A stretch of DNA of 38,136 nt from Flavobacteriaceae bacterium (GCA_030529185.1 JAUMXI010000012.1:1-38136), one strand, 5' to 3'; positions 8,830 through 17,841 are shown, counted from the first letter of the stretch. The notes: a model not told the origin generated them from the letters alone. Made by a program: numbers and translations.

Positions 8830-10639
8830 CAACCCTAAGCTTTCTCCACCAGTAATACAAGTTAGAAATCATTTAACTAGCTTATGTAGTGCTAACATGG
8901 AACCTCTTACATTAACAAGTGGAACACAAGCTATTGTTAATATTAGGGAAGGGTACATTCCAGATGCAGCAAACTCAAGTGCAATCATCGTAAGTGGTCC
9001 CAGCAATGTCAATGTTAAAGGAATAAATGGAGGTCCTGGCCGTTGGATTTGGAACAATATGCTACCAGGTGATTATGTAGTAGGAATCACTTCGTGTGGA
9101 ATAACTCAGAATTTACCCCTAGAAGTAAAAGGCAAAGGATTAGAGCAATCTATTACATCTGAAGGGAAATCTATTTGCTCTGGAGGAGGAAGTATTGTTT
9201 CTACTGTAAAATATACTGGTGCTTACCAAAACACAGTGGAACTTCTTAACAGCAGTGGAGATGTTATTGCTACAAACCCTTCTGGTAATTTTAATAATTT
9301 AGAGGCTGGTACATATAGCACAAGACTAAAAATAACCATTAATAAATGTCAAGTCCCAAAATATCTCAACAAGACATACTATATACCAGGAAGCACCATA
9401 ACATTAACTGGGAATTCAACAGGGCCTGAGGTTTCTGGTGTGGCTATGGTTTGTGAAGTTTCTGAAAACTCTATAAATAATGGAGTGGCATACCTTAACA
9501 TACAAGGGGTTCCTCCATATACCATCAGATACAAGGAAGTTAGCTCCTCTGATTGGACTAATATTAGTAATGTTATGGATCCTAATTACTCTATTACCAA
9601 TCTAACTCCTAACGCAACATATAACATAGAAATTGTAGATAGTTGTGGTAAATCCCACTCAAATCAATACACGGTTAATACAATTCCAGATCTTTTAACA
9701 GCACCTGCACAACACCCTTGCGAAGGCTCTCCATATACATTAAAAGGTCAATATTTCGCTGGTGCTACATACAAATGGATCAACCCTTCTGGTGCCGTAG
9801 TATCTACAGAAAAAGATTACCATATTCCTTCATATAACAAATCAATGAACGGAACTTATACGCTAGAAACACGATGGGAAGATTGTGTAATTAGATACAC
9901 TAAAATTAGCATCTATGGGAATTTCTGCAATATGCCTATAAATCAAAACAATATCTCTGGAAAGGTATTTCTTGACAACACCAAAGACAATGTCGTTAAT
10001 GGTACCGGAATCGGAATATTAGATGAAACACAGCTTTATGTAAGCTTAGAAGTAGCAGATCAATCAGGCAACGGAAATCAAAACATCATCACCACAGTAA
10101 AAGTCAATGCGGATGGAACCTACACAATACCTAGCATACCTGAAGGAAATTATAATATTATACTAGGAATAAACCCACTAGGCTCAACATCTTCATCTCT
10201 ACCTTTTGGATGGCATCACACAGGAGAATCTATCGCAAACCCAACGGATGGAAATATCGGTGAGCTAGATGGAGTAATTTTTATAACACAACAAAGCCAC
10301 CAAGGTGTTGATAATGTTAATTTCGGAATAAATAGAGAGTTTTGCTATAAACCCGCAAATACAGCAGGGACATCATTACCTACAAAATTTGGCATTACAG
10401 CACTTGGAAGAGCAGGCTCAGATAATGACAATAAAACTTGGCCTACCGCCATGAAAGGAGCACACATGATATTGGAATCTAAAACAAAAGGATTAGTTAT
10501 CAATAGAGTAAATAACCCAACAACAGATATCGGCTCTCCAGTAGAAGGAATGATGGTTTATAATATTACTGAAGATTGCTTGAGTATATACAACGGAACA
10601 AGCTGGAAATGTTTAAGAACACAATCTTGCCCAGACTAA
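8732..10639 (+). CDS. Secreted repeat adhesin-like protein, 3' part of the frameshifted gene
   Basis: 635 codons that continue the preceding frame. Its second decade of residues (DSYSIKITDACGAVL) is the same Y-x-I-x-I-x-D-x-CG repeat strand found upstream, and further copies occur as YNIEIVDSCG near 9620-9649 and YVVGITSCG near 9075. A region at about 9955-10240 (GKVFLDNTKDNVVNGTGIG onwards) looks like an SdrD-B/Cna-B type domain. The C-terminus has the pattern GMMVYNITEDCLSIYNGTSW followed by a Cys pair; no type IX sorting domain is recognisable. There is no signal peptide or good start codon, only TTG at 8732, so it is not an independent gene. The next gene follows 31 bases later and has a similar C-terminal module. 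Confidence 0.7.
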   Translation: MKQGVEKELVLPIDSYSIKITDACGAVLEKNIDNPKLSPPVIQVRNHLTSLCSANMEPLTLTSGTQAIVNIREGYIPDAANSSAIIVSGPSNVNVKGINGGPGRWIWNNMLPGDYVVGITSCGITQNLPLEVKGKGLEQSITSEGKSICSGGGSIVSTVKYTGAYQNTVELLNSSGDVIATNPSGNFNNLEAGTYSTRLKITINKCQVPKYLNKTYYIPGSTITLTGNSTGPEVSGVAMVCEVSENSINNGVAYLNIQGVPPYTIRYKEVSSSDWTNISNVMDPNYSITNLTPNATYNIEIVDSCGKSHSNQYTVNTIPDLLTAPAQHPCEGSPYTLKGQYFAGATYKWINPSGAVVSTEKDYHIPSYNKSMNGTYTLETRWEDCVIRYTKISIYGNFCNMPINQNNISGKVFLDNTKDNVVNGTGIGILDETQLYVSLEVADQSGNGNQNIITTVKVNADGTYTIPSIPEGNYNIILGINPLGSTSSSLPFGWHHTGESIANPTDGNIGELDGVIFITQQSHQGVDNVNFGINREFCYKPANTAGTSLPTKFGITALGRAGSDNDNKTWPTAMKGAHMILESKTKGLVINRVNNPTTDIGSPVEGMMVYNITEDCLSIYNGTSWKCLRTQSCPD

Positions 10640-10670
10640 AAGAAAAAAACACTAATAAAAGTATAAAGCT

Positions 10671-11186
10671 ATGAAACCATTTTTAAGTACATTAGGATTA
10701 TTATTATATACCTTTGTGCATGGACAAGTTATTATAGGAGAAGGGAAAAGCAGTTTGTCATCTCCCTCTATTTCAATAGAATTTGGAAATGAGAATAAAG
10801 GCATCGTATTGCCTTGGGTTAATTCTTCAAACGAAATAACCCCAGTAAGCGGCACCCTTGTTTTAGACCTTAACGATAGAAAAGTTAAAGTGAAATTAAA
10901 CAATGAATGGATGAACCTTACCAATGCTTCAGACGCATTAATTGATACAGCTTTACAAGACGGGCTTTCAGACCAACCTCAAGCCAAAGTATCTATCGGA
11001 ACACCTACAAACATCGATGGAATACTAGTTTTAGAAGACTCCGATAAGGCTATGCAACTACCAATGGTAGAATCACCACATCTTAACATCATTAATCCTG
11101 CACCAGGTATGATAGCCTATGATACAAGAGCCAAACTAGTGTGCATATTTAATGGGACTGAATGGTCTTTCTGGATCCCCGAGTAA
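10671..11186 (+). CDS. Small secreted protein of unknown function
   Basis: A 171-residue protein with a signal peptide (residues 1-18, FVHG before QVIIG). It shows two similar halves, each running from a G-x-x-L-P motif to a YD or LDLND strand and an NG/NN-E-W end: KVKLNNEWMNL near residues 75-85 and CIFNGTEWSFW at the C-terminus. The second half matches the C-terminal module of the adhesin just upstream (PG-M-x-x-Y ... C-x-x-NGT-x-W). The gene is 31 bases downstream of the adhesin with no terminator between, so they probably form one transcript. I do not recognise a named family; a surface or adhesin accessory role is inferred from context only. Confidence 0.7.
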   Translation: MKPFLSTLGLLLYTFVHGQVIIGEGKSSLSSPSISIEFGNENKGIVLPWVNSSNEITPVSGTLVLDLNDRKVKVKLNNEWMNLTNASDALIDTALQDGLSDQPQAKVSIGTPTNIDGILVLEDSDKAMQLPMVESPHLNIINPAPGMIAYDTRAKLVCIFNGTEWSFWIPE

Positions 11187-11201
11187 ATCTTAACAAACTG
11201 C

Positions 11202-11236
11202 AAAAATCGTTTCTAAAATTAGAAACGATTTTTTGT
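11202..11236 (+). terminator. Intrinsic terminator after the adhesin operon
   Basis: Inverted repeat AAAAATCGTTTCTAA / TTAGAAACGATTTTT (11202-11216 and 11219-11233) followed by further T residues. The innermost pairs cannot close because the gap is only two bases. Confidence 0.85.
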
Positions 11237-11296
11237 TTTTTACACAACTCTTAAAATTATAAATATCATTATTATTAAAAATTTATTTAAAATCTT

Positions 11297-11304
11297 TATC
11301 TTCG
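11297..11304 (+). promoter_or_regulatory. Possible -7 element of ileS
   Basis: TATCTTCG differs from TAnnTTTG by one base and is followed by an A/T-rich leader of 33 bases to the ileS start. No clear TTTG is visible at the -33 distance. Confidence 0.35.
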
Positions 11305-11337
11305 CAAATTATTAAATAATGATTAATTTAATCTTTT

Positions 11338-14300
11338 ATGAAAAAGTTCAACGAATATAAATCCCTTGATTTAATCCATGTTTCGGAACAAATCGCTCAA
11401 TTTTGGAAAGAAAATGATACTTTCAAAAAATCAGTAGAAACCCGAGAAGGACACCCCGAATTTGTGTTCTATGAAGGGCCACCTTCTGCCAACGGGATGC
11501 CAGGTATTCACCATGTCATGGCAAGAGCCTTAAAAGATATTTTCTGCCGTTTCCAAACTCAGAATGGGAAGCAAGTGTTTCGTAAGGCAGGTTGGGACAC
11601 GCACGGACTTCCTGTGGAGCTGGGCGTGGAAAAAGAACTGGGAATTACCAAGGAGGACATCGGTAAAAAAATCTCGGTAGAAGAATACAATCAGGCTTGT
11701 AAAAACGCCGTGATGCGCTATACCGATGTTTGGAATGACCTTACTGAAAAAATTGGTTATTGGGTAGATTTGGACAATCCCTACATCACTTACCAACCGA
11801 AATATATGGAGTCTGTATGGTGGCTTCTGAAACAGCTTTACAATAAAGGCTTACTTTACAAAGGCTATACCATTCAGCCATATTCTCCAAAAGCAGGAAC
11901 GGGGCTCTCCTCCCACGAGCTGAACCAACCAGGAACTTATCGTGATGTTTCCGACACTACGATTGTGGCACAATTCTCCGTAAAGAAATTAAGTGAAAAG
12001 GCAGAAACAAAAATCTCAAATCTTAAACCTCAAATCTCAAATTTGAGTATCTTAGCTTGGACCACTACCCCTTGGACTTTACCTTCTAATACCGCTTTAG
12101 CCGTAGGTAAAGACATTGATTATGTTTTAGTTAAGACTTTCAATCAATATACCTTTGAGCCGATAAATATTATTTTAGCAAAGGTTCTTTTAGAGAAAAA
12201 TTTTGGTAAAAAATACACGGAAGGAACAAATGAAGATTTTGTTAATTTCACAAGCGAGAGCAAAACTATTCCTTACCAAATCCTTGCTGAATTTAAAGGT
12301 AGTGATTTAGCAGGAACGGAATACGAACAGCTTATCCCTTGGTTCAGTCCTGCGGAAAATCCTGAAAATGCGTTCCGAGTGATTACAGGCGATTTCGTAA
12401 CTACGGAAGACGGAACGGGAATAGTTCATATTGCCCCTACTTTTGGTGCCGATGACGCTCGTGTAGCTAAAGAAAACGGCATTCCGCCAATGCTCATCAA
12501 AGATGAAAACGATAACCTTGTACCATTGGTAGATTTACAAGGGAAATTCGTAAAAGGTGAAAATGTTCCTGAAATTTTCAGTGGAAAATACATTAAAAAT
12601 GAATATTACGATAGCGATGCCCCTGAAAAATCTTGGGATGTAGAACTCGCTATTCTTTTAAAAACTGAAAATAAAGCCTTTAAGGTAGAGAAATACGCTC
12701 ACTCCTATCCACACTGCTGGAGAACGGATAAACCAGTACTTTACTACCCGCTAGATTCTTGGTTTGTGAAAATGACTGCGGTGAGAGACCGACTTATTAA
12801 TTTAAACAAAGAAATTAACTGGAAGCCGAAAGCCACAGGAGAAGGGCGTTTTGCCAACTGGCTGGAAAATGTAAATGATTGGAATTTATCTCGTTCCAGA
12901 TATTGGGGTATCCCGTTGCCAATCTGGAGAAGTGAGGATTTGAAAGAAGAAAAAATCATTGGTTCCGTAGAAGAATTGGTAACCGAAATTCAAAAATCTA
13001 TCCAAGCTGGATTGATGTCCCAAAACCCTTTTGAAGGCTTTGAAGTGGGCAATATGTCTGAAGAAAATTATGCTAAAATAGATTTACACAAGAACATTGT
13101 AGATGAAATTATTTTGGTATCCGATAGTGGAAAACCGATGAAACGCGAAAGCGACCTCATCGATGTATGGTTTGATTCAGGAGCAATGCCTTACGCTCAG
13201 CTCCACTACCCTTTTGAAAACAAAGATTTGGTGGATAACAATAAGGCGTTCCCTGCAGATTTCATCGCGGAGGGTGTGGACCAAACGCGTGGTTGGTTCT
13301 ACACGCTTCACGCGATTGGGACGACGGTTTTTGATTCTGTGGCATATAAAAATGTAATGTCTAACGGATTAGTTCTCGATAAAAACGGACAAAAAATGTC
13401 TAAACGATTGGGGAATGCCGTGGATCCATTTGAGACATTGGCAAAATATGGCCCTGATGCTACCCGTTGGTATATGATTTCCAATGCGATGCCTTGGGAA
13501 AACCTAAAATTTGATGTAGATGGTATAGACGAGGTTCGCCGTAAATTCTTTGGAACGCTCTACAATACCTATTCATTCTTTGCCTTGTATGCCAATGTAG
13601 ATGGCTTTATTTATAAGGAGGCGGAACTTCCGCTCGAAAATCGACCAGAAATTGACCGCTGGATTCTTTCCGAACTCAATCTTTTGGTAAAAGAAGCGAC
13701 GGAATATTACAACGATTATGAGCCTACCAAAGTGGCAAGAGCCATCAATACTTTTGTGAATGATAATTTGAGCAACTGGTATGTGAGATTGTGCCGTCGC
13801 CGTTTCTGGAAAGGCGATTATACGGAAGATAAGATTTCGGCATATCAAACGCTTTACACTTGTTTGGAAGTGGTAGCAAAAATTTCTGCACCGATTGCTC
13901 CGTTCTTTATGGATAAATTGTATCAAGATTTGAACGCCGTAACTGGGAAAGACCAAGCAGAAAGCGTACACCTCACTGATTTCCCTGTAGTGGACGAAAG
14001 CCAAATAGATACCGCATTGGTAGAAAAAACACACTTGGCCCAAACTATTACTTCTATGGTATTCTCTTTAAGAAAGAAAGAGAACATCAAGGTAAGACAG
14101 CCTTTACAAAAAGTGATGATTCCAGTATTGGACAAAAAAACGGAAGAACAAATTTTAGCGGTTGCGGAACTCATTAAACAAGAAGTAAATGTAAAGGAAC
14201 TTCATCTTATCAATACAGAAGAAGCCGCTGACCTTATCGTAAAACAAATTAAACCTAATTTCAAAACATTAGGAGCAAGATTAGGCAAAGATATGAAAGC

Positions 14301-14748
14301 CGTAGCTTCGGAGATTCAAAACTTTACAGGAGAGCAAATTGCGACTTTGGAGAAAGAGGGCAAAACTTCTGTTGCTGGTTATGAAATCACCCTTGACGAT
14401 GTGGAAATTTCAGCGAAAGATATCCCCGGTTGGACGGTAGCCAGTGAAGGAAAAATCACCGTGGCATTAGATTTAACCATCACTGAGGAACTAAAATCCG
14501 AAGGTATTGCGAGAGAGTTTATCAACCGAATTCAAAATCTGAGAAAGGACAAAGATTTTGATTTGACAGATAGAATTTCCATTCAGCTGGAAGAAGAGAA
14601 TCCTTTCAAAAAAGAACTCACAAGCAACGAAGCTTATATTTCAGCAGAAGTGCTTTCAGACAACATCACATTCGTAACATCATTGTCCGATGCCGATGAG
14701 ATAGAAATTGATGAAGTGAAATTTAAAGTAAAAATGAATAGGATATAA
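11338..14748 (+). CDS. ileS: Isoleucyl-tRNA synthetase, eukaryote-like (IleRS2 type)
   Basis: A 1136-residue class I aminoacyl-tRNA synthetase that charges tRNA-Ile. It is longer than the roughly 940 residues of the classical bacterial IleRS1, fitting the eukaryote-like type. The ATP-binding HIGH motif reads Gly56-Ile57-His58-His59 (in ANGMPGIHHVMARALKD), aligned with ANGDIHIGHALNKILKD-like sequences, so the first and third positions are swapped. The second ATP motif is KMSKR (686-690). Between them lies the CP1 editing domain, with the GWDTHGLPVE segment before it and TTTPWTLPSNTA inside it. The C-terminal third is the tRNA-binding region. An intact promoter-like element and a terminator frame it as a single-gene unit. 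Confidence 0.96.
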   Translation: MKKFNEYKSLDLIHVSEQIAQFWKENDTFKKSVETREGHPEFVFYEGPPSANGMPGIHHVMARALKDIFCRFQTQNGKQVFRKAGWDTHGLPVELGVEKELGITKEDIGKKISVEEYNQACKNAVMRYTDVWNDLTEKIGYWVDLDNPYITYQPKYMESVWWLLKQLYNKGLLYKGYTIQPYSPKAGTGLSSHELNQPGTYRDVSDTTIVAQFSVKKLSEKAETKISNLKPQISNLSILAWTTTPWTLPSNTALAVGKDIDYVLVKTFNQYTFEPINIILAKVLLEKNFGKKYTEGTNEDFVNFTSESKTIPYQILAEFKGSDLAGTEYEQLIPWFSPAENPENAFRVITGDFVTTEDGTGIVHIAPTFGADDARVAKENGIPPMLIKDENDNLVPLVDLQGKFVKGENVPEIFSGKYIKNEYYDSDAPEKSWDVELAILLKTENKAFKVEKYAHSYPHCWRTDKPVLYYPLDSWFVKMTAVRDRLINLNKEINWKPKATGEGRFANWLENVNDWNLSRSRYWGIPLPIWRSEDLKEEKIIGSVEELVTEIQKSIQAGLMSQNPFEGFEVGNMSEENYAKIDLHKNIVDEIILVSDSGKPMKRESDLIDVWFDSGAMPYAQLHYPFENKDLVDNNKAFPADFIAEGVDQTRGWFYTLHAIGTTVFDSVAYKNVMSNGLVLDKNGQKMSKRLGNAVDPFETLAKYGPDATRWYMISNAMPWENLKFDVDGIDEVRRKFFGTLYNTYSFFALYANVDGFIYKEAELPLENRPEIDRWILSELNLLVKEATEYYNDYEPTKVARAINTFVNDNLSNWYVRLCRRRFWKGDYTEDKISAYQTLYTCLEVVAKISAPIAPFFMDKLYQDLNAVTGKDQAESVHLTDFPVVDESQIDTALVEKTHLAQTITSMVFSLRKKENIKVRQPLQKVMIPVLDKKTEEQILAVAELIKQEVNVKELHLINTEEAADLIVKQIKPNFKTLGARLGKDMKAVASEIQNFTGEQIATLEKEGKTSVAGYEITLDDVEISAKDIPGWTVASEGKITVALDLTITEELKSEGIAREFINRIQNLRKDKDFDLTDRISIQLEEENPFKKELTSNEAYISAEVLSDNITFVTSLSDADEIEIDEVKFKVKMNRI

Positions 14749-14752
14749 AATA

Positions 14753-14788
14753 AAAACTTCCTTCTTGGATTCAGGAGGGAGTTTTTTT
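14753..14788 (+). terminator. Intrinsic terminator after ileS
   Basis: Imperfect stem AAACTTCCT / AGGGAGTTT with one G-T pair, loop of about 13 bases, then a run of seven T residues. Confidence 0.75.
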
Positions 14789-14807
14789 ATTTAAGGAAAT
14801 CAAATAT

Positions 14808-14838
14808 TTTGTGTTTTTATTCAAATATAATACCTTTG
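14808..14838 (+). promoter_or_regulatory. Promoter of bifunctional nuclease gene
   Basis: TTTG at 14808-14811 and TACCTTTG at 14831-14838 with a 19-base spacer, a full consensus match. The -7 element ends 5 bases before the ATG at 14844, so transcription should start at or next to the initiation codon. Confidence 0.75.
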
Positions 14839-14843
14839 CGTTT

Positions 14844-15428
14844 ATGGATTATAAATTGTTGGTCATTAAAGGAATTTCATACAGCCAGACTCAGTCAGGG
14901 GCTTATGTTTTGCTATTGGAGCAACCAGAATTAGGGGTGAAACTTCCCATCGTGATTGGAAATTTTGAGGCACAGTCCATTTCCATCGGTCTGGAAAAAG
15001 ATTTAAACCCACCTCGCCCACTGACCCACGACCTGTTTTCGGAGTTTGTAAGAGCTACACATTATGATTTAGAATCTGTGATGATTTACAAAATCCTTGA
15101 TGGCGTATTTTTTTCTCATCTTAATTTCGTGAATAAAATTTTAGGCGACAGCATTAGTATAGATGCCCGAACTTCTGATGCAGTGGCTATGGCAACGCGT
15201 TTTGAGGCACCTATTTATACGACAAAGCAAGTCTTAAACGAAGCAGGAATACTGCTGAATGAAGAAAATATAGAATGGGATGATGAAGATTTTGATGAAA
15301 TCCAAGAAATCAAAAAAAGCGTAGAAGAACTCCAAGAGGAACTTGATGAAGCGGTAAAAAATGAAGACTTTGATTTAGCTCTAAAACTCCAAGAAGAAAT
15401 AAAAAATAGAAGCAAAAATATTGATTAA
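14844..15428 (+). CDS. Bifunctional nuclease family protein (DUF151) with UVR domain
   Basis: A 194-residue cytoplasmic protein. Residues 1 to about 130 form the DUF151/BFN domain: MDYKLLVIKGISYSQTQSGA, then ELGVKLPIVIGNFEAQSI and the family mark LGDSISIDARTSDAVAMATR. BFN members have reported RNase and DNase activity in plants, but most bacterial ones are uncharacterised. Residues about 160-190 (EELQEELDEAVKNEDFDLAL then KLQEEIKNR) match a UVR motif, the UvrB/UvrC coiled-coil contact, which hints at a DNA-repair or protein-interaction role. The start is at 14844 and not the in-frame GTG at 14811, because the promoter lies between them. The nucleoside transporter follows after 10 bases. Confidence 0.9.
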   Translation: MDYKLLVIKGISYSQTQSGAYVLLLEQPELGVKLPIVIGNFEAQSISIGLEKDLNPPRPLTHDLFSEFVRATHYDLESVMIYKILDGVFFSHLNFVNKILGDSISIDARTSDAVAMATRFEAPIYTTKQVLNEAGILLNEENIEWDDEDFDEIQEIKKSVEELQEELDEAVKNEDFDLALKLQEEIKNRSKNID

Positions 15429-15438
15429 ATCATTAAAA

Positions 15439-16779
15439 ATGAATATAAAAACTCAACTTATTATTCTTAGTTTCCTTCAATTTGCAGTTTGGGGAGCTTA
15501 CCTCACCTCTATGGGCAACTATCTGGGCTCCATTGGTTTAGGATCTCAAATCGGACTATTTTACGCTATACAAGGATTTGTTTCTATCTTGATGCCTGCG
15601 ATAATGGGTATTATTGCCGACCGATGGGTTCCCGCTCAAAAACTTTTAGGGTTTTCTCATTTTGTGGCGGCTATTTTTATCTCATTGACGGGCTATTACG
15701 GAATGGTCAGCGGAAAAGAAGTGGATTTTAGAACGCTTTTCTCACTGTATTCCGTGAGTGTGATGTTCTATATGCCTACCATTGCCCTTTCCAACTCTGT
15801 GGCATATTCTATCTTAGTTAATAACGATTTTGATACGATAAAAACCTTCCCTTCTATACGAACTTTTGGAACGGTGGGCTTCATCATTGCGATGCTTTTC
15901 GTGAATTTTGCAGGAGTAAAAAACGGAAGTTTTGCTTTCAGCTTTGCAAATGAACAGGGTTTTGTAAGTTTCCAAAATACTTATGCCCAATTCTTTGTTT
16001 CAGCTGTTTTAGGGATCATATTGTTTGCCTATTCGTTTAGCCTTCCAAATTGCCCTACCAATAAATCTGATGAAAAATTAAACTTCTATGATGCTTTAGG
16101 GTTAAAGGCTTTCAGCTTGTTTAAGGATAAAAAAATGGCAATTTTCTTCATTTTTTCAATGCTTTTGGGGGTTTCTTTGCAGATTACCAACGGCTATGCC
16201 AACCCATTCATTACCAGCTTTAAAGATGTTCCTCAATATGCTAAAACTTGGGGGGCGAACAATGCCAATGCACTAATTTCCTTATCTCAAATTTCGGAGA
16301 CTTTATGTATTTTATTGATTCCGTTTTGTTTAAAAAGATTTGGAATTAAAAAAGTAATGCTAATGGCAATGTTCTCTTGGTTCTTGAGATTTGGACTTTT
16401 TGCTGTGGGCGACCCTGGTAGTGGTGTTTGGATGTTTATTTTATCAATGATTGTCTATGGTATCGCCTTTGATTTCTTTAATGTCTCTGGTTCGCTATTC
16501 GTGGATCAAGAGACGGATAAAAGTATTCGTTCTTCGGCACAAGGGGTATTTATGATGATGACCAACGGCTTAGGTTCTACTATCGGAATGCTCGTAGCAG
16601 GGGAGGTTATCAATCATTTCCAAGTTTTTTCAGATAGTACAGATGCCATCACAAAAGTGGCTGGTTGGAGCTCTGCTTGGAGTGTTTTCGCGATTTATTC
16701 TCTGCTGGTTGCCGTTTTATTTATGTTCGTTTTTAAATACAAACACAATCCTGAAAAATTAGACAAGATTAATCATTAA
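15439..16779 (+). CDS. Nucleoside:H+ symporter family MFS permease (NupG-like)
   Basis: A 446-residue polytopic membrane protein with about 12 hydrophobic helices. The N-terminus (LIILSFLQFAVWGAYLTSMG then NYLGSIGLGSQIGLFYAIQG) and the segment IMGIIADRWVPAQKLLG are typical of the NupG/XapB nucleoside:proton symporter family. The central cytoplasmic loop is short (NCPTNKSDEKLNF). It likely imports nucleosides. ATG at 15439 is preferred over TTG at 15421, which overlaps the stop of the preceding gene. It probably shares the promoter at 14808-14838 with the bifunctional nuclease. This pairing of a nuclease-like protein with nucleoside uptake may be functional or chance. Confidence 0.88.
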   Translation: MNIKTQLIILSFLQFAVWGAYLTSMGNYLGSIGLGSQIGLFYAIQGFVSILMPAIMGIIADRWVPAQKLLGFSHFVAAIFISLTGYYGMVSGKEVDFRTLFSLYSVSVMFYMPTIALSNSVAYSILVNNDFDTIKTFPSIRTFGTVGFIIAMLFVNFAGVKNGSFAFSFANEQGFVSFQNTYAQFFVSAVLGIILFAYSFSLPNCPTNKSDEKLNFYDALGLKAFSLFKDKKMAIFFIFSMLLGVSLQITNGYANPFITSFKDVPQYAKTWGANNANALISLSQISETLCILLIPFCLKRFGIKKVMLMAMFSWFLRFGLFAVGDPGSGVWMFILSMIVYGIAFDFFNVSGSLFVDQETDKSIRSSAQGVFMMMTNGLGSTIGMLVAGEVINHFQVFSDSTDAITKVAGWSSAWSVFAIYSLLVAVLFMFVFKYKHNPEKLDKINH

Positions 16780-16785
16780 AATAAA

Positions 16786-16811
16786 AAAACACGCCCTAAA
16801 AAGCGTGTTTT
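16786..16811. terminator. Bidirectional intrinsic terminator
   Basis: Perfect stem AAAACACGC / GCGTGTTTT (16786-16794 and 16803-16811) with an 8-base loop and A- and T-tracts on either side. It sits between two convergent genes. Confidence 0.88.
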
Positions 16812-16814
16812 TGT

Positions 16815-17141
16815 TTATAACATTCCCAATTCAAATTTGGCTTCTTCGCTCATCATATCCTTTGTCCAAGTCGGTTCAAAGGTAATTTCCACTTTTGCTT
16901 TTGTAATTCCCTCAACTGCCTCGGCTTTTTCCTGGACTTCATTTGGTAAAGATTCTGCCACAGGGCAATTAGGACTTGTAAGCGTCATTAAAATATGAGC
17001 TTCGCCTTCATCGCTCACTTGCACATCGTAAATTAACCCTAATTCATAAATATCCACAGGGATTTCTGGATCGTAAATCGTTTTTAATTCTCTGATAATT
17101 TCCTCACCCAACGAGATGATTTGTTCGTCCGTTAATTTCAT
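16815..17141 (-). CDS. MIP18/DUF59 family iron-sulfur assembly protein (SufT/PaaD-like)
   Basis: A 108-residue single-domain protein of the DUF59 (MIP18) family, which takes part in maturation of Fe-S proteins in the cytoplasm. Signature segments are IYDPEIPVDIYELGLIYDV near residues 22-40 and LTSPNCPVAESLPNEV, with the conserved reactive cysteine at Cys59, and the C-terminal EPTWTKDMMSEEAK. ATG at 17141 is chosen because the longer frame starts with GTG inside the upstream gene. It follows the DEDDy exonuclease gene after 4 bases, so both are on one transcript. It resembles the SUF-system associated DUF59 proteins, although no suf genes are in this window. Confidence 0.88.
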   Translation of the reverse strand: MKLTDEQIISLGEEIIRELKTIYDPEIPVDIYELGLIYDVQVSDEGEAHILMTLTSPNCPVAESLPNEVQEKAEAVEGITKAKVEITFEPTWTKDMMSEEAKFELGML

Positions 17142-17145
17142 ATTT

Positions 17146-17841
17146 TTATTCTTCACTTCTTGTTAATAATTCCTCTTGTCGCATTCTTCTAAAAACATTC
17201 GCCAAAGTCAGCACATCTTTTTCGCAATACTTCACAATACGAGGCAAATCCTTTTCTTTATAGTAAATTTCCGCCACCATAGAGCCATCTATATCATCTT
17301 TTGGCGTTGGAACTCCGAAAATATAGGCCATCAATTCCAATGAAATAAAATTCTTCCAATCTCCGAATTTCCAAAGCTCCATTGTGTCCAAATGAGGAAT
17401 TTCCCAAGGTTTTTTCCCAAACATTTGAAAAGGAAAAGGCGGTTCAAAGCCATTAATGAGCATTCTTCTGGCAATCCAAGGGAAATCAAACTCCTTTCCG
17501 TTGTGGGCACAAAGTATCACATTGCTAAGCCTCGGACTATTGAATATTTGCCCGAAATTCTCCAACAATTCCGCTTCATTATCCCCATAAAAAGATTTGA
17601 TTTTGAGTTGATTATTCTTCTCCAACATTCCTACAGAAATACAAATAATCTTCCCAAATTCTGCCATTACTCCTGCCCTCTCGGTATAGAAATCCTCAGA
17701 TGTAGCATCACCTCTTTGCGTTTGGGTTTTCTTCTCCCAAAGTTTTTGCTCTACTTCCGACACTTCTCCCCAACTACCGAACAAAGGCACGGTTTCTATA
17801 TCCAAAAAAAGAATTTTCTCTATCGGAATATTTTTTAGCAT
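17146..17841 (-). CDS. 3'-5' exonuclease, DEDDy type (DNA polymerase B exonuclease-like)
   Basis: A 231-residue stand-alone exonuclease of the ribonuclease H-like fold. The four acidic residues are visible: FLDIET (Asp14, Glu16), HNGKEFD (Asp119) and YCEKD (Tyr205, Asp209), so it is the DEDDy subtype that removes nucleotides from 3' ends of DNA or RNA. The segment IPHLDTMELWKFGDWKNFIS is characteristic of the Bacteroidota PF10108-like group. There is no attached polymerase domain. The start ATG is at 17841 and it is translationally close to the DUF59 gene. The substrate is not known; proofreading or repair of nucleic acid ends is the likely job. Confidence 0.87.
   Translation of the reverse strand: MLKNIPIEKILFLDIETVPLFGSWGEVSEVEQKLWEKKTQTQRGDATSEDFYTERAGVMAEFGKIICISVGMLEKNNQLKIKSFYGDNEAELLENFGQIFNSPRLSNVILCAHNGKEFDFPWIARRMLINGFEPPFPFQMFGKKPWEIPHLDTMELWKFGDWKNFISLELMAYIFGVPTPKDDIDGSMVAEIYYKEKDLPRIVKYCEKDVLTLANVFRRMRQEELLTRSEE

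Noticed and set aside
9950-10639. Type IX secretion sorting domain at the adhesin C-terminus
   Set aside because: The end reads as a CLSIYNGTSW module with a cysteine pair, lacking the usual sorting-domain strands and final Lys/Arg pattern.
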